From contig NZ_FTMZ01000015.1 of assembly GCF_900156335.1 (NCBI RefSeq), forward strand, positions 54,241 through 118,240: DNA of 64,000 nucleotides. Direction: 5' to 3'. A model generated the notes under the pieces. The model was not told the origin of the DNA. It saw only the letters and a list, made by a program, of their open reading frames with translations, and made no database searches. The position numbers were made by a program, and so were the translations under genes. How positions within the stretch are numbered: position 1 is the stretch's first letter; every line of letters begins with the position of its first letter. Below, piece by piece: positions 50,288-60,874 of this stretch. The DNA comes from Sphaerotilus natans (lineage in GTDB: Bacteria > Pseudomonadota > Gammaproteobacteria > Burkholderiales > Burkholderiaceae_C).

Positions 50288-50935
50288 ATGCCCATCCGCG
50301 TGCTGATCGTCGAGGACAACGCCGTCGCCCGAGGCTTCCTGACGCGTGTCGTGCGCGAGAGCTTCAGCGACGAGCTGAGCTTCGTCGAGGCCGCCGGCAT
50401 CGAGGCCGCCAGCGCCGCGCTCGATCTGCAGGGCCAGGGCACCGAGGCCTTCCGGCTGATCCTGTGCGACCTGGAACAGCCCGACCAGGCCGGCCTGACG
50501 CTGCTGGCGCGGCTGGCCGGCTATCCGGCCATCCGCATCGCCACCACGCTGCATTCCGACGACGACCACCTGTTTCCGGCGCTGCAGTGCGGCGCCAGCG
50601 GCTACCTGCTCAAGGAAGACCGCTTCGAGGTGCTGGTCGAGGAGCTGCAGCGCATCGTGCGCGGCCAGCCGCCGCTGTCGCCGTCGATGGCGCGGCGCAT
50701 GCTGGCCTTCCTGCGCGCCCAGCCTCTGCCCGAGGGTGACGCCCGCGCCCTCACCCCGCGCGAGAGCGAGGTGCTGCTGCAGATCAGCAAGGGCTTCACC
50801 GTCAAGGAAATCGCGCGGCTGATGGGCATGAAGGGACAAATGGTCAACGAGCACATCCGCGGCGCCTACCGCAAGCTCGCGCTGACCAGCACGCCCCAGC
50901 AGGCCCTGCTGGCCGGCGCCACGCTCGACACCTGA
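50288..50935 (+). CDS. NarL/LuxR-type response regulator
   Basis: 215 residues. The receiver domain (about 1-125) has acidic residues Glu9/Asp10, the phosphorylation site Asp61 (ILCDLEQPD), Thr86/87 and Lys109 (YLLKED). A LuxR helix-turn-helix (about 150-210) has [25 protein letters not shown]. No sensor kinase is encoded next to it, so it is an orphan here. Its targets are unknown. GATAAT near 50229 and CATACT near 50244 are possible -10 boxes. Confidence 0.92.
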   Translation: MPIRVLIVEDNAVARGFLTRVVRESFSDELSFVEAAGIEAASAALDLQGQGTEAFRLILCDLEQPDQAGLTLLARLAGYPAIRIATTLHSDDDHLFPALQCGASGYLLKEDRFEVLVEELQRIVRGQPPLSPSMARRMLAFLRAQPLPEGDARALTPRESEVLLQISKGFTVKEIARLMGMKGQMVNEHIRGAYRKLALTSTPQQALLAGATLDT

Positions 50936-51057
50936 CAGACCCCGACACGCCAGATTGACCCAGGTCAAGGCACCGTCCGATCCCCCCGCGCCGACACGCC
51001 AGCGACCGAACTTCTCCCCATCCTCCGGGAACCATCCGGAGCAAAGGAGAACCTGGC

Positions 51058-53772
51058 GTGCCCGCACCGACACCCATCCGCCCCGACCATCCGCCGCCCT
51101 CGGACTCGCCCGCCTGGCATGCGCTTGCGCCCGACCAGGCGGTCCGGCATCTGGAAAGCCATGCCGAGCGGGGCCTGCCGGCCGACGCCGCCGCGCGCCG
51201 GCTCGCCGAGCACGGCCCCAACGCGCTGCCCGAGGCGCCGCCCCGGCCGCTGTGGCGCACCTTCGCACGGCAGTTCGCCAGCCCGCTGATCGCCATCCTG
51301 TTCGTCGCCGCGGCGCTGGCGGTGGCGCTCGGCCACCGGGGCGACGCCGGGGTGATCCTGGCGGTGGTGCTGGTCAACGCGCTGATCGGCACGCTGCAGG
51401 AAGGCCGCGCCGAGCGCTCGATGGCCGCGCTGCGCCGGCTGTCGGCGCTGCAGGTGCGGGTGCTGCGCGACGGTGCCGAGCAGGTGGTGGCCGCGCGCGA
51501 GCTGGTGCCCGGCGATCTGATGCTGCTGGCCGCCGGCGACGCGGTCGCCGCCGACGCCCGGGTGCTGGATCATGCGCTGCTGCAGGCGGCCGAGGCGGCG
51601 CTGACCGGCGAATCGGTGCCGGTGGCCAAGTCGGCCGCGGCGGTGCCGGCCGAGGCCGGCCTGGCCGACCGCAGCGGCATGCTGCATGCCGGCACCCATG
51701 TGACCGCCGGCCGTGCCCGCGCGCTGGTGGTGGCCACCGGCAGCCGCACCGAGGTCGGCCGCATCGCCGGCCTGACCGAGGGCGCCGAGGAACCGAAGAC
51801 CCCGCTGGAGCGGCGCCTGGAGCGCTTCGGCCGGCTGCTGGTGGCGGCCTCGCTCGGCCTGTTCGTGCTGGTGGTGCTGCTGGGATGGTGGCGCGCGCTG
51901 CCGCTGCCCGAAGTGCTGATGGTCGCGATCAGCCAGATGGTGTCGATGGTGCCCGAGGGCCTGCCGGTGGCGATGACCATTGCGCTGGCGGTGGGCATGC
52001 AGCGCATGGCCGGGCGGGGCGCGATCATCCGCCGGCTCTCGGCGGTGGAAACGCTCGGCTCGGTCACCGTGATCTGCACCGACAAGACCGGCACGCTGAC
52101 CCGCAACGAGATGACGGTGGTCGGCCTGTGGCTGCCCGACGGCCGCGAGGTGAGCGTCGAGGGCATCGGCTACCGGCCCGAGGGCCGGCTGCGGGTCGGC
52201 GAGAGCACGATCGTCGCCGACGACACGGTGCTGGCCCCGCTGCTCGACGCGGCGGTGCTGTGCAATGACGCGGAGCTGGTCGCACCGCAGCCGCAGGCCG
52301 GTGATCACGGCGGCTGGACGGTGCTGGGCGATCCGACCGAAGGCGCGCTGCGGGTGCTGGCGGCCAAGGCGGGCCGGGACGGTGCAGCGCTGCGGGCGGC
52401 CGCCCCGCGCCATGCCGAGCTGCCCTTCGATGCCGACACCCAGATGATGGCGACCTGGAACGGCGCGCAGGTCTGGATCAAGGGCGCGCCGGAGGCGGTG
52501 CTGCGGCTGTGCCGTCCCGAGGACGAGGCCCTGCACGCACGCGCCCGCACCCAGGCCGAGGCGATGGCGGCACGCGCCTGGCGGGTGCTGGCCTTCGCGG
52601 TGGTGGAGGCGGCTGCGCCCGACGCCTCGGGCGGCTTCGCGGCCCTCCAGGGCCGGGCGCGGCTGCTAGGCCTGGTCGCCCAGATCGACCCGCCGCGCGA
52701 GGAAGTGCGCGAGGCGGTGGCGCAATGCCGCCGCGCCGGCATCCGCACCGTCATGGTCACCGGTGACCATCGCCTGACCGGCCTGGCGATCGCCCGCGAT
52801 CTGGGCATCGCGCGCGACGGCGACCTGGCGATCGACGGCCGCGAGCTCGAGGGCATGGACGCGGCCGCGCTGCGGGACGCGCTCGACCGCGTCGCCGTCT
52901 TCGCGCGGGTGCAGCCGGCACAGAAGCTGCGCATCGTCGAGGCGTTGCAGACCCGCGGCGAGGTGGTGGCGATGACCGGCGACGGCGTCAACGACGCGCC
53001 AGCGCTGGCCCGGGCCGATGTCGGCGTGGCCATGGGCATCACCGGCACCGAGGTGGCCAAGAGCGCCGCGCGCATCGTGCTGACCGACGACAACTTCGCC
53101 ACCCTGGTCGGCGCGGTCGAGCAGGGTCGGGTGGTGCACGCCAACCTGAAGAAGGTGATCCTCTACCTGTTCTCCACCTCGATGGCGGCGCTGGTGGTGC
53201 TGCTGCTGGCACTGCTGGCCGGCCTGCCGATGCCGCTGGCGGCGGTGCAGATCCTGTGGATCAACATCGTCACCGAAGGGACCGTCACGGTGAACCTGGT
53301 GATGGATCCGCCCGACGGCCACGAGATGCGCCGCCGCCCGGTGCCGCGCGACGCGGCCCTGCTCGACCGCGCGCTGCTGGGCCGGGTGGCGCTGATGGCG
53401 CCGACGATCGCCGCGCTCACCTTCGGCTGGTTCGCCTGGCGGCTGGCCGAGGGCGCGCCCGAGGCCCTGGTGCGCAGCGAGACCTTCACGCTGCTGGCGA
53501 TGTGCTGCTGGTTCAATGTGCTGAACTGCCAGTCGGCCACCGCCTCGGCGCTGGGGCCGCGGCTGCTGGCCAACCGCTGGCTGGCCGGCGGCCTGGCGCT
53601 GAGCATCGCGCTGCAGATCGCGGTGCTGCAGGTGCCGGCGCTCGGTGCACTCTTCCATGCACAGCCGCTGCGGGCCTCGACGCTGCTGCCGCTGGCCGTG
53701 CTGGCCAGCACGGTGCTGTGGGCGGAGGAACTGCGCAAGCTGAGGGTGCGCGCAGCGCGGCTCACCGCCTGA
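51058..53772 (+). CDS. P-type (P2-like) cation-transporting ATPase
   Basis: 904 residues from GTG at 51058, with AAAGGAG upstream. The order is an N-terminal cation ATPase domain, two helices, the actuator domain with LTGESVPV, and helix 4 PEGLP. The phosphorylation site is Asp342 in DKTGTLT, and the nucleotide domain and [11 protein letters not shown] near 640 follow, then six more helices. The fold is that of Ca/Na/K P2-type pumps. Helix 6 reads NIVTEG, so Glu replaces the Asp found in SERCA (NLVTDG), and helix 5 lacks the usual Asn/Glu pair. The ion is therefore uncertain. It stands alone and is followed by a strong terminator. Confidence 0.92.
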   Translation: MPAPTPIRPDHPPPSDSPAWHALAPDQAVRHLESHAERGLPADAAARRLAEHGPNALPEAPPRPLWRTFARQFASPLIAILFVAAALAVALGHRGDAGVILAVVLVNALIGTLQEGRAERSMAALRRLSALQVRVLRDGAEQVVAARELVPGDLMLLAAGDAVAADARVLDHALLQAAEAALTGESVPVAKSAAAVPAEAGLADRSGMLHAGTHVTAGRARALVVATGSRTEVGRIAGLTEGAEEPKTPLERRLERFGRLLVAASLGLFVLVVLLGWWRALPLPEVLMVAISQMVSMVPEGLPVAMTIALAVGMQRMAGRGAIIRRLSAVETLGSVTVICTDKTGTLTRNEMTVVGLWLPDGREVSVEGIGYRPEGRLRVGESTIVADDTVLAPLLDAAVLCNDAELVAPQPQAGDHGGWTVLGDPTEGALRVLAAKAGRDGAALRAAAPRHAELPFDADTQMMATWNGAQVWIKGAPEAVLRLCRPEDEALHARARTQAEAMAARAWRVLAFAVVEAAAPDASGGFAALQGRARLLGLVAQIDPPREEVREAVAQCRRAGIRTVMVTGDHRLTGLAIARDLGIARDGDLAIDGRELEGMDAAALRDALDRVAVFARVQPAQKLRIVEALQTRGEVVAMTGDGVNDAPALARADVGVAMGITGTEVAKSAARIVLTDDNFATLVGAVEQGRVVHANLKKVILYLFSTSMAALVVLLLALLAGLPMPLAAVQILWINIVTEGTVTVNLVMDPPDGHEMRRRPVPRDAALLDRALLGRVALMAPTIAALTFGWFAWRLAEGAPEALVRSETFTLLAMCCWFNVLNCQSATASALGPRLLANRWLAGGLALSIALQIAVLQVPALGALFHAQPLRASTLLPLAVLASTVLWAEELRKLRVRAARLTA

Positions 53773-53778
53773 GCACAA

Positions 53779-53833
53779 GGCGGCCGAGACGGCCGCCCCA
53801 ACGCAAAAGGCCCGGTCGCTTGACCGGGCCTTT
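53779..53833. terminator. Double-hairpin terminator between ATPase and tRNA-His
   Basis: GGCGGCC-GAGAC-GGCCGCC (53779-53797) is followed by a 12-bp stem AAAGGCCCGGTC-GCTT-GACCGGGCCTTT (53806-53833). The A and T ends make the second hairpin work in both directions, serving the ATPase gene and the convergent tRNA-His. Confidence 0.85.
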
Positions 53834-53841
53834 GTCTTGTC

Positions 53842-53918
53842 TGGGGTGGCTGATGGGACTCGAACCCACGACGACCAGAATCACAATCTGGGACTCTACC
53901 AACTGAGCTACAGCCACC
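53842..53918 (-). tRNA. tRNA-His (GTG)
   Basis: On the minus strand the sequence folds into a full cloverleaf. The acceptor stem has the extra G-1 paired with C73, as required for tRNA-His. The anticodon loop reads TTGTGAT (anticodon GTG), the T arm has GTTCGAGTC, and CCA is encoded at 53844-53842. Confidence 0.97.
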
Positions 53919-53994
53919 GTCGCTGAGCGAAGAATTGAATTGTAGTACGACTCTTTCTATCTTCGCAAGAGATTTCAGCGAATCTTTTTCAAAC

Positions 53995-55932
53995 TCACTT
54001 CGAGGCAGCGCCAGCCGGCTCCTCGGCGGCCTTGGCCTTGGCGGTGATCTCGCTCTTGTAGCGCTTGCGCAGCGCGGCGCGGTAGGCCTCGGTCTCGGCC
54101 TGGGCCCACATCGCGGCGTATTGCTGGCGCACCTGCGCGATCGGGCCGGTGTCGGCGGCATCGGCGGCCTGCACCTTCTCGATCATCACCACCGCATGGC
54201 CGTCCTGACCGAGATCGACGCCGATCCAGGCCGGCAGCGTGTCGACCGAGGCCTTCAGCACCGCGTCGACGATCGGGCGCGGCAGATCCTGGCTGCGCGC
54301 ACGCGAGATCGTCTGTGCGGCCGGCAGCTCGGCCAGCGGCGGTGCAGCGGCCTTCCACTTCGCCAGGCGGGCCTCGCCCTCGGTGCGGGCCGCCTTGGCC
54401 GCCTTGTCCTGCTGCACCGTGGCGCGCACCGCGTCACGCACGTCGGCCAGCGGCTGGCGGCGCGAAGGCTGATGCGCCAGCACCCGCACCGCGACCATCT
54501 GGTTGCCGCCGATGTCGGTGGCCTGCGAGTTGTGCTTGCCGGCGAGGTTGTCGGGCAGGAAGGCCAGCTCGGCCAGCTTCGGGTTGGCCAGCACCGCCGC
54601 GCCCTCGGCCTGGGCCGCGGGGCGGTAGTCGCGGGTGAAGCGCTCGACGCGGCGCAGCGTCAGCTTGAGCTGGGCGGCCACCGGCTCGAGCGTGTCTTCC
54701 TGCTCGACCAGGTTGGAGAACTGCTCGGCCGCCTCGGCGTAGCGCTTCTGCGCCAGCGACTTGCGCACCTCGGCCTCGATCTCGGCGCGCACCGACTCGA
54801 AGCTGCGACGCTCGCCGCCGCGCAGGTCGGTCAGCTCGATGATGTGGAAGCCGAAGTCGGTCTCGACGATGCCGCTGATCTCGCCCTTCTTCATCACGAA
54901 GACGGTGTCCTCGAAGGGCTTGACCATCGCGCCGCGCGGGAACCAGTCGAGGTCGCCGCCGTTCGGCGCCGAGCCCGGGTCCTCGGAGTTCTTCTTCGCG
55001 ACCTCGGCAAAGCTGGCGGGGCTCTTCTTCACCTCGGCCAGCAGCGCCTCGGCCTTGCGGCGGGCGGCGGCCTTGGCGTCGGCCGGGCTGCCGGCCTCGG
55101 CCTTGATCAGGATGTGGCGGGCGCGGCGCTCCTGGGCCTGCTCGTAGCGCGAGGCGTTCTCGCTGTAGTACTTGCGCAGGTCGTCCTCGGCGATGCTGAT
55201 GCTGCGCTCGACCGAGGGCAGATCCAGCACCAGGTACTCCATCGTGACCGACTCGGGCGACTGGAAGCGGCGGGCGTTGGCCGCGTCGTCGTAGTAGGCC
55301 TGCAGGTCGGCATCCGTGACCTGGACCTTGCCGAGCTGCTCGCGGGCGTCGAAGCGCACCACCCGCACCTCGCGGCGCTGGTAGAAGGCGTCGACCGCGG
55401 CACGCGCGACCGTCTCCGGCGCGAAGGCCGAGAGCGCGATCGCCGAGGTCACCTGGCTCATCGCGATGTCCTGCGACAGGCGCTGCGCGAACATCGCCGA
55501 GCTCATGCCCTGCGCGGCCAGCAGCTCCTTGCGCACGCTGCCGTCGGGATTGCGCAGCGACTCGAACTGCGCGTCGGTCTTGAACAGGCGCTCCAGGCGC
55601 TGCTCGGTCGGGGTCAGGTGCAGGTCGCGCGCGGCGGCGAAGATCACCCGCTCGTCGACCAGCTGCTCGAGCACGCGCTGGCGCACCTCGGGCGTGTCGA
55701 GCATCTTCACGTCGATGCCGGGCATCTGCGCGCGCATGCGCTCGATCTGGTTGCGGTGGGCGTTGTCCCACTCCGAGCGGCTGATGTCCTGGCCGTCGAC
55801 GCGGGCGACGCTGTCGCGGCCCTCAGAGAACTGGTCATAGCCCTGGATGCCGAACACCACGAAGGACGGGACGATCAGCAGCAGCAGGATGAACTGCAGG
55901 ATCCGCGTGTGGCGGCGGACAAAATCGAACAT
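53995..55932 (-). CDS. ppiD: Periplasmic folding chaperone/PPIase PpiD
   Basis: 645 residues. One inner-membrane helix (about 12-30) is followed by a SurA-like N-terminal domain and a parvulin PPIase domain (about 265-375) with ARHILIKAEA, GGDLDWFPRGAMVKPFE and ETDFGFHIIELTD. A second, unrelated C-terminal region follows. PpiD helps outer-membrane and periplasmic proteins leave the Sec channel. The ATG at 55932 has AAGGAAG upstream. tRNA genes lie on both sides. Confidence 0.94.
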   Translation of the reverse strand: MFDFVRRHTRILQFILLLLIVPSFVVFGIQGYDQFSEGRDSVARVDGQDISRSEWDNAHRNQIERMRAQMPGIDVKMLDTPEVRQRVLEQLVDERVIFAAARDLHLTPTEQRLERLFKTDAQFESLRNPDGSVRKELLAAQGMSSAMFAQRLSQDIAMSQVTSAIALSAFAPETVARAAVDAFYQRREVRVVRFDAREQLGKVQVTDADLQAYYDDAANARRFQSPESVTMEYLVLDLPSVERSISIAEDDLRKYYSENASRYEQAQERRARHILIKAEAGSPADAKAAARRKAEALLAEVKKSPASFAEVAKKNSEDPGSAPNGGDLDWFPRGAMVKPFEDTVFVMKKGEISGIVETDFGFHIIELTDLRGGERRSFESVRAEIEAEVRKSLAQKRYAEAAEQFSNLVEQEDTLEPVAAQLKLTLRRVERFTRDYRPAAQAEGAAVLANPKLAELAFLPDNLAGKHNSQATDIGGNQMVAVRVLAHQPSRRQPLADVRDAVRATVQQDKAAKAARTEGEARLAKWKAAAPPLAELPAAQTISRARSQDLPRPIVDAVLKASVDTLPAWIGVDLGQDGHAVVMIEKVQAADAADTGPIAQVRQQYAAMWAQAETEAYRAALRKRYKSEITAKAKAAEEPAGAASK

Positions 55933-55954
55933 CGGCGCTTCCTTGCGACATGAA

Positions 55955-55978
55955 AAAGGCGAACCGGGGTTCGCCTTT
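55955..55978 (-). terminator. Terminator hairpin after tRNA-Val
   Basis: AAAGGCGAAC-CGGG-GTTCGCCTTT, a 10-bp stem whose minus-strand side ends in TTT. It lies between tRNA-Val and ppiD and would end the tRNA transcript. Confidence 0.75.
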
Positions 55979-56028
55979 GATGATGCTGCCGCGATCGTCG
56001 GGCGCCACCGTGGGCACCGGGAAGATGC

Positions 56029-56104
56029 TGGTGGGTGCTGAGGGGCTCGAACCCCCGACCTACGCCTTGTAAGGGCGCCGCTCTACCAACTGAGCTAAGC
56101 ACCC
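56029..56104 (-). tRNA. tRNA-Val (TAC)
   Basis: A 76-base cloverleaf on the minus strand with acceptor GGGTGCT/AGCACCC, anticodon loop CTTACAA (anticodon TAC, reading GUA/GUG codons), T arm GTTCGAGCC and an encoded CCA. Confidence 0.97.
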
Positions 56105-56150
56105 GGTGCGACCCGACTTCCGGCAGGACCGTGACTGTATCAGATCAGCC

Positions 56151-56717
56151 TCAGCGCGCCTTGGCGCGGATCTCCGGCAGGGCCTTCTGCAGGTAGTAGA
56201 CCATCGACCAGATGGTCAGCACCGAAGCGATCAGGATCGCCACCGTGCCCCAGAGCCGGGTGTCGATCACGCCGAACACGCGGCCGTCGTACAGCAGGAA
56301 GGGAATGGCCACCATCTGCGCGCCGGTCTTGAGCTTGCCGATCATGTGCACCGCCACGCTGCGCGAGGCGCCGATCTGCGCCATCCACTCGCGCAGCGCC
56401 GAGATGGCGATCTCGCGGCCGATGATGACCAGCGCCACCAGCGCATTGACCCGGTCGAGCTGCAGCAGGATCAGCAGCGCCGCGCAGACCAGGAACTTGT
56501 CGGCCACCGGATCGAGAAAGGCGCCGAAGGACGAGGTCTGGTTGAGCCGGCGCGCCAGCCAGCCGTCAAGCCAGTCGGTCAGCGCCACGACGATGAACAG
56601 CACGGTGGCCATCAGGTTGCGCTGCGCCATCTCGACGGGCAGGTAGTAGATCCCGACGATCAGGGGGATGGCGACGATGCGCGCCCAGGTCAGCAGCGTA
56701 GGCAGGGTCCAGAACAT
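56151..56717 (-). CDS. pgsA: Phosphatidylglycerophosphate synthase
   Basis: 188 residues with four membrane helices. The CDP-alcohol phosphotransferase motif DGWLARRLNQTSSFGAFLD plus PVAD is intact. It makes phosphatidylglycerophosphate from CDP-diacylglycerol and glycerol-3-phosphate in the inner membrane. It lies 54 bases after uvrC, with its own CACAAT box six bases before the ATG. Confidence 0.95.
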   Translation of the reverse strand: MFWTLPTLLTWARIVAIPLIVGIYYLPVEMAQRNLMATVLFIVVALTDWLDGWLARRLNQTSSFGAFLDPVADKFLVCAALLILLQLDRVNALVALVIIGREIAISALREWMAQIGASRSVAVHMIGKLKTGAQMVAIPFLLYDGRVFGVIDTRLWGTVAILIASVLTIWSMVYYLQKALPEIRAKAR

Positions 56718-56723
56718 GCGCGC

Positions 56724-56729
56724 ATTGTG
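56724..56729 (-). promoter_or_regulatory. Candidate -10 box, leaderless pgsA
   Basis: CACAAT on the minus strand ends six bases before the pgsA ATG. Confidence 0.4.
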
Positions 56730-56771
56730 CCTGCAGGCCGCGTGGCGCCGCTGACACGCGGTACCGCGGCG

Positions 56772-58817
56772 TCAGCGCAGCGCCTGGTAGATCGCCTCGG
56801 CCAGATCCGACGAGATGCCCTCGACCGCGGCCAGCTCCTCGACGCTGGCCGCGGCCACGCCGCGCACGCCGCCGAAGCGCTGCAGCAGCCGCGCACGCTT
56901 CTTCGGGCCCACGCCGGCGATGTCCTCCAGCCGGCTCGAGCCCGGGCCGGTGCGCACCGAGGCGCGCCGGGCGCGCATGCCGGTGATGGCGTGGCGGTGC
57001 GCCTCGTCGCGGATCTGCGCCACCAGCATCAGCGCGGCCGAGTCGCGCCCCAGATAGACCTTCTCGCGGCCGTCGGCGAAGACCAGCTCCTCCAGGCCGA
57101 CCTTGCGGCCCTCGCCCTTCTCGACCCCGACGATCAGCGAGAGGTCCAGCCCGAGCCGCTCGAAGACCTCGCGCGCGACCGCGACCTGGCCGCGCCCGCC
57201 GTCGATCAGCACCAGGTCGGGCAGCCGGGCCTGGCCGGCGCGGCGCGGCGGCGCGGCGCCGCCGTCCTCGCGCGCGGCCTCGGCCAGCCGGGCGTAGCGC
57301 CGCTCCAGCGCCTGGCGCATCGCCGCGTAGTCGTCGCCGCCGGTGATGCCGGTGATGTCGAAGCGCCGGTACTGCGCCGGCTGCATGCGATGGCCCTCGA
57401 AGACCACGCAGGAGGCGCGGGTGGCCTCGCCGGCGGTGTGGCTGATGTCGAAGCACTCGATGCGCAGCGACTCCAGCCCGCCGTCGATCCCCTCGGGCGC
57501 CAGGTCGAGCGCCTCGACCAGCGCGCGGGTGCGCGCCTGCTGCGAGCCCTCCTCGGCCAGCAGCCGCGCCAGCGCCAGCTCGGCGCCCTTGATCGCCATG
57601 TCCAGCCAGGCGCGGCGCTGCTCGCGCGGCTGGTGCTGCGCCGCCACCTTGCGCCCGGCCTGTGCCGACAGCGCCGCCAGCAGCTCGCGCGAGACCGCGT
57701 GGCTGGTCACCAGCAGCGGCGGGCAGTCGGTGCCGAGGTAATGCTGGGCGATGAAGGCCTCCAGCACCCGCAGCTCGACCGGCGGCGCGGCCTCGGGGAC
57801 CGCCTCGGTGGCGGCGCCCTCCTCCTCGACCTCGTCGAACTGCAGCGCCATCGCGTCCTCGACATGCGCGGGGAAATGCGCCCGGTCGCCGAGGTGGCGC
57901 CCGCCGCGCACCATCGCCAGGTTCACGCAGGCGCGCCCGCCCTGCACCTTCACCGCCAGGATGTCGACGTCGCGGTCGTCCAGATTGAAGACCGCCTGCT
58001 GCTGCAGCACCTTCGACAGCGTGGCGATCTGGTCGCGAATCTCGCCGGCGCGCTCGTATTCCAGCCGCTCGGCCGCGTCCATCATGCGCTGCTGCAGGCC
58101 GGCGAGCACCTGCTCGGTCTCGCCGCCGAGAAAGCGCGCGGCCTCGCGCACGTCGTGCGCATAGGCCTCGCGGCTGATCAGGTCGACGCAGGGGCCCGAG
58201 CAGCGCCGGATCTGGAACAGCAGGCAGGGCCGGCTGCGGTTGGCGAAGACACTGTCCTCGCAGGTCCGCAGCCGGAAGACCTTCTGCATCAGCTGGATGC
58301 CCTCCTTGACCGCCCAGGCGCTCGGGTAGGGGCCGAAGTAGCGGTGGCGCCGGTCGACCGCGCCCCGGTAGTAGACGACGCGCGGGAAGTCGTGGCTGAC
58401 GAACTTCAGGTAGGGATAGCTCTTGTCGTCGCGGAACAGGATGTTGTAGCGCGGGTTGAGCGTCTTGATCAGGTTGTTCTCGAGCAGCAGCGCCTCGGCC
58501 TCGGAGCGCACCACGGTCGTCTCCAGCCGCACGATGCGCGAGACCATGTGGCCGATGCGCGTGCCGCCGTGGTCGCGCTGGAAGTAGCTCGAGACGCGCC
58601 GGCGCAGCAGCTTGGCCTTGCCGACGTAGAGCAGCTGGTCGTTGGCGTCGAAGTAGCGGTAGACGCCGGGCAGCAGCGGCAGCGCGGCCACCTCGGCCAG
58701 CAGCCGCTCGCGGGCGGCTGCTGCGGCGGCGGTCAGCGCGGCGGCGGCGGAGGTCTCGGCGGTCGGCTCGTCGGCCAGCGTCTCGGGCGTCTGCGTCTTC
58801 TTCTGCGGCGTCGTCAT
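56772..58817 (-). CDS. uvrC: Excinuclease ABC subunit C
   Basis: 681 residues from the ATG at 58817. The GIY-YIG nuclease (about 48-125, [20 protein letters not shown]) makes the 3' cut. A Cys-rich segment and UVR motif ([17 protein letters not shown]) follow, then the RNase H-like nuclease ([20 protein letters not shown]) and C-terminal HhH repeats ([16 protein letters not shown]). It works with UvrAB in nucleotide excision repair. An Ala-rich N-terminal extension of about 45 residues precedes the nuclease. The frame is open to 60065, opposite earP, but that is a shadow. Confidence 0.95.
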   Translation of the reverse strand: MTTPQKKTQTPETLADEPTAETSAAAALTAAAAAARERLLAEVAALPLLPGVYRYFDANDQLLYVGKAKLLRRRVSSYFQRDHGGTRIGHMVSRIVRLETTVVRSEAEALLLENNLIKTLNPRYNILFRDDKSYPYLKFVSHDFPRVVYYRGAVDRRHRYFGPYPSAWAVKEGIQLMQKVFRLRTCEDSVFANRSRPCLLFQIRRCSGPCVDLISREAYAHDVREAARFLGGETEQVLAGLQQRMMDAAERLEYERAGEIRDQIATLSKVLQQQAVFNLDDRDVDILAVKVQGGRACVNLAMVRGGRHLGDRAHFPAHVEDAMALQFDEVEEEGAATEAVPEAAPPVELRVLEAFIAQHYLGTDCPPLLVTSHAVSRELLAALSAQAGRKVAAQHQPREQRRAWLDMAIKGAELALARLLAEEGSQQARTRALVEALDLAPEGIDGGLESLRIECFDISHTAGEATRASCVVFEGHRMQPAQYRRFDITGITGGDDYAAMRQALERRYARLAEAAREDGGAAPPRRAGQARLPDLVLIDGGRGQVAVAREVFERLGLDLSLIVGVEKGEGRKVGLEELVFADGREKVYLGRDSAALMLVAQIRDEAHRHAITGMRARRASVRTGPGSSRLEDIAGVGPKKRARLLQRFGGVRGVAAASVEELAAVEGISSDLAEAIYQALR

Positions 58818-58824
58818 GGTCACG

Positions 58825-58844
58825 ATTGTGCCGCCCGGGATAAT
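58825..58844. promoter_or_regulatory. Divergent -10 boxes of uvrC and earP, both leaderless
   Basis: On the minus strand CACAAT (58830-58825) ends seven bases before the uvrC ATG. On the plus strand GATAAT (58839-58844) ends six bases before the earP ATG. The whole intergenic gap is only 33 bases, so each -35 would lie inside the other gene. Confidence 0.5.
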
Positions 58845-58850
58845 CGCCCC

Positions 58851-60086
58851 ATGACCGAGGAAAGCCCTGCCCCCCTGCTGTGCATTCCGGCCGCGCTGCG
58901 CCGCTGGGATCTGTTCTGCCGCGTCATCGACAACCACGGCGACCTGGGCGTGTGCTGGCGCCTGGCGCGCGACCTGGCCGGCCGCGGCGCCGAGGTCCGG
59001 CTGTGGATCGACGACGCCTCGGCGCTGAACTGGATGGCCCCCGACGGCGCGCCCGGCGTCGAGGTGCTGCCCTGGCGCGATCCGCAGGACGACGAGCAGC
59101 CCGGCGACGTGGTGGTCGAGGCCTTCGGCTGCGATCCGCCGGCGGCCTTCGTCGCGCGCATGGCCGCGCGGGCCGCGTCGGGCGCGCCGGCGCCGCTGTG
59201 GTTCAACCTCGAGTACCTGAGCGCCGAGCCTTACGTCGAGCGCTCGCACCGGCTGGCCTCGCCGCAGTGGAGCGGCCCGGGGCGCGGGCTGACGAAGTGG
59301 TTCTTCTATCCCGGCTTCACCGAGCGCACCGGCGGGCTGCTGCGCGAGCCAGGGCTGCTGGCGCGCCGCGACGCGCACCACCGCGCGGCCACGCTGGCGC
59401 GGCTGGGCCTGCGCCTGGGCGCCGACGATCCGGCCGACCATGCGCTGATGCTGCTGTTCGGCTACGACCAGCCGCTGCTGCCGGCCTGGCTGAACCTGCT
59501 GGCCGACGGCCACGGCGGCAGCGTGCGGCCGTCGCGCGCCATCCGCACCACGCTGCTGGTCACGCCCGGCCACAGCGCGCATCAGGTGCACGCCTGGCTG
59601 GCCGGACGCGGCCTGCACCGCAGCGAGGCCGGCGTGGAGATCGGCGCGCTGCGGCTGCATTTCCTGCCGCATGTCTCGCAGATCGAGTTCGACCGACTGC
59701 TGTGGGCAAGTGACCTGAACCTGGTGCGCGGCGAGGACAGCGCGGTGCGCGCGATCTGGTCCGGCCGGCCGATGCTGTGGCAGCTCTACCGCCAGGACGA
59801 CGGCGCGCAGGCGCCCAAGCTCGAGGCCTTCCTGGATCTGGCGCTGCAGGGCATGCCCGCGCCGCTGGCGCGGCCGGTGGCCGAGATGATGCGGCTCTGG
59901 AACGGGCTGGAGTCGCCGGCGCGGCTGCCGGCGGTGTGGGCGCAGCTCTGGCCGCTGCTGCGCGAGGGCTGGGGCGCGGCCTGCCGCCAGCGCGCCGCGC
60001 GCTGGGCGCGCCAGCCCGACCTGAGCAGCGCGCTGCTGGCCGAGGCGATCGCGCGCAGCGGGCACGGCGCGCCGGCAACGTCCTGA
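58851..60086 (+). CDS. earP: EF-P arginine rhamnosyltransferase
   Basis: 411 residues. [24 protein letters not shown] is the EarP N-terminal signature, and [15 protein letters not shown] and [20 protein letters not shown] are the C-terminal donor-site motifs. It transfers rhamnose from dTDP-rhamnose to Arg32 of EF-P, which is encoded directly downstream and has that arginine. Length is normal. Confidence 0.95.
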   Translation: MTEESPAPLLCIPAALRRWDLFCRVIDNHGDLGVCWRLARDLAGRGAEVRLWIDDASALNWMAPDGAPGVEVLPWRDPQDDEQPGDVVVEAFGCDPPAAFVARMAARAASGAPAPLWFNLEYLSAEPYVERSHRLASPQWSGPGRGLTKWFFYPGFTERTGGLLREPGLLARRDAHHRAATLARLGLRLGADDPADHALMLLFGYDQPLLPAWLNLLADGHGGSVRPSRAIRTTLLVTPGHSAHQVHAWLAGRGLHRSEAGVEIGALRLHFLPHVSQIEFDRLLWASDLNLVRGEDSAVRAIWSGRPMLWQLYRQDDGAQAPKLEAFLDLALQGMPAPLARPVAEMMRLWNGLESPARLPAVWAQLWPLLREGWGAACRQRAARWARQPDLSSALLAEAIARSGHGAPATS

Positions 60087-60099
60087 CGCACGAGCGCGC

Positions 60100-60105
60100 T
60101 AGAAT
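60100..60105 (+). promoter_or_regulatory. Candidate efp -10 box
   Basis: TAGAAT, with transcription starting near 60112, would leave a leader of about 100 bases before the efp ATG. The -35 is weak. Confidence 0.35.
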
Positions 60106-60213
60106 GCCGGGTTTCGCGGTGTGGCGGGTCGATGTCAGCTCACCGCCATCACCGCCATGCCCGGCCGGGCGCACCCGCCAGACCCCGGCCCCAGCTTCCA
60201 CCGAAAGTCGTCT

Positions 60214-60768
60214 ATGAAACTCGCACAGGAAATCCGCGCCGGCAACGTCATCATGCAAGGCAAGGACCCGATGGTCGTGCTGCGCACCGAGTACAGCCGC
60301 GGCGGCCGTGGCGCGGCCACCGTCCGCATGAAGATGAAGAACCTGCTCAACGGCGGCGGCGCCGAAGTGGTCTTCAAGGCCGACGACAAGATGGACCAGA
60401 TCATCCTCGACAAGAAGGAGTGCACCTACTCCTACTTCGCCGATCCGATGTACGTGTTCATGGACACCGAGTACAACCAGTACGAGGTCGAGGCCGAGAA
60501 CATGGGCGACGCCCTGAACTACCTGCTCGACGAGATGCAGGTCGAAGTGACCTTCTACGACGGCAAGGCCATCTCGGTCGAAATGCCGACCTCGGTGGTC
60601 CGCGAGATCAACACCGAGCCGGGCGTCAAGGGCGACACCTCGGGCAAGGTCATGAAGCCGGCCCGCATCGTCCCGACCGGTTTCGAGATCGCCGTGCCGC
60701 TGTTCGTCGAAGACGGCGACAAGATCGAAATCGACACCCGCACGCACGAGTACCGCAAGCGCGTCTGA
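60214..60768 (+). CDS. efp: Elongation factor P
   Basis: 184 residues. EF-P relieves ribosomes stalled at polyproline stretches. The tip loop reads YSRGGRGA with Arg at position 32, the rhamnosylation type rather than the lysine type, matching earP upstream. Three beta-barrel domains are complete and the C-terminal motif [17 protein letters not shown] is present. The 128-base gap after earP includes a TAGAAT box. Confidence 0.97.
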   Translation: MKLAQEIRAGNVIMQGKDPMVVLRTEYSRGGRGAATVRMKMKNLLNGGGAEVVFKADDKMDQIILDKKECTYSYFADPMYVFMDTEYNQYEVEAENMGDALNYLLDEMQVEVTFYDGKAISVEMPTSVVREINTEPGVKGDTSGKVMKPARIVPTGFEIAVPLFVEDGDKIEIDTRTHEYRKRV

Positions 60769-60800
60769 GCGCAGGGCGACACGCTCGCGACGGAAATCAG

Positions 60801-60825
60801 AAGCGGCCTGAGGGCCGCTTTTTTC
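60801..60825 (+). terminator. Rho-independent terminator of efp
   Basis: AAGCGGCC-TGAG-GGCCGCTT followed by a T-rich run (TTTTC). Confidence 0.9.
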
Positions 60826-60874
60826 TTGCCTGGTATCGTCTACCTCGTCATTGAAAGAACGACATCAGGCGGGG

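Noticed and set aside
50132..51268. Extension of the surE frame upstream
   Set aside because: SurE starts exactly at [10 protein letters not shown]; the rest is opposite the response regulator.
56106..58850. Extension of the earP frame about 2.7 kb upstream
   Set aside because: The stretch lies opposite uvrC and pgsA and is a high-GC shadow. Homology begins at the ATG at 58851.
58818..60065. Extension of the uvrC frame upstream to 60065
   Set aside because: It lies opposite earP and has no motifs. UvrC begins near 58817.
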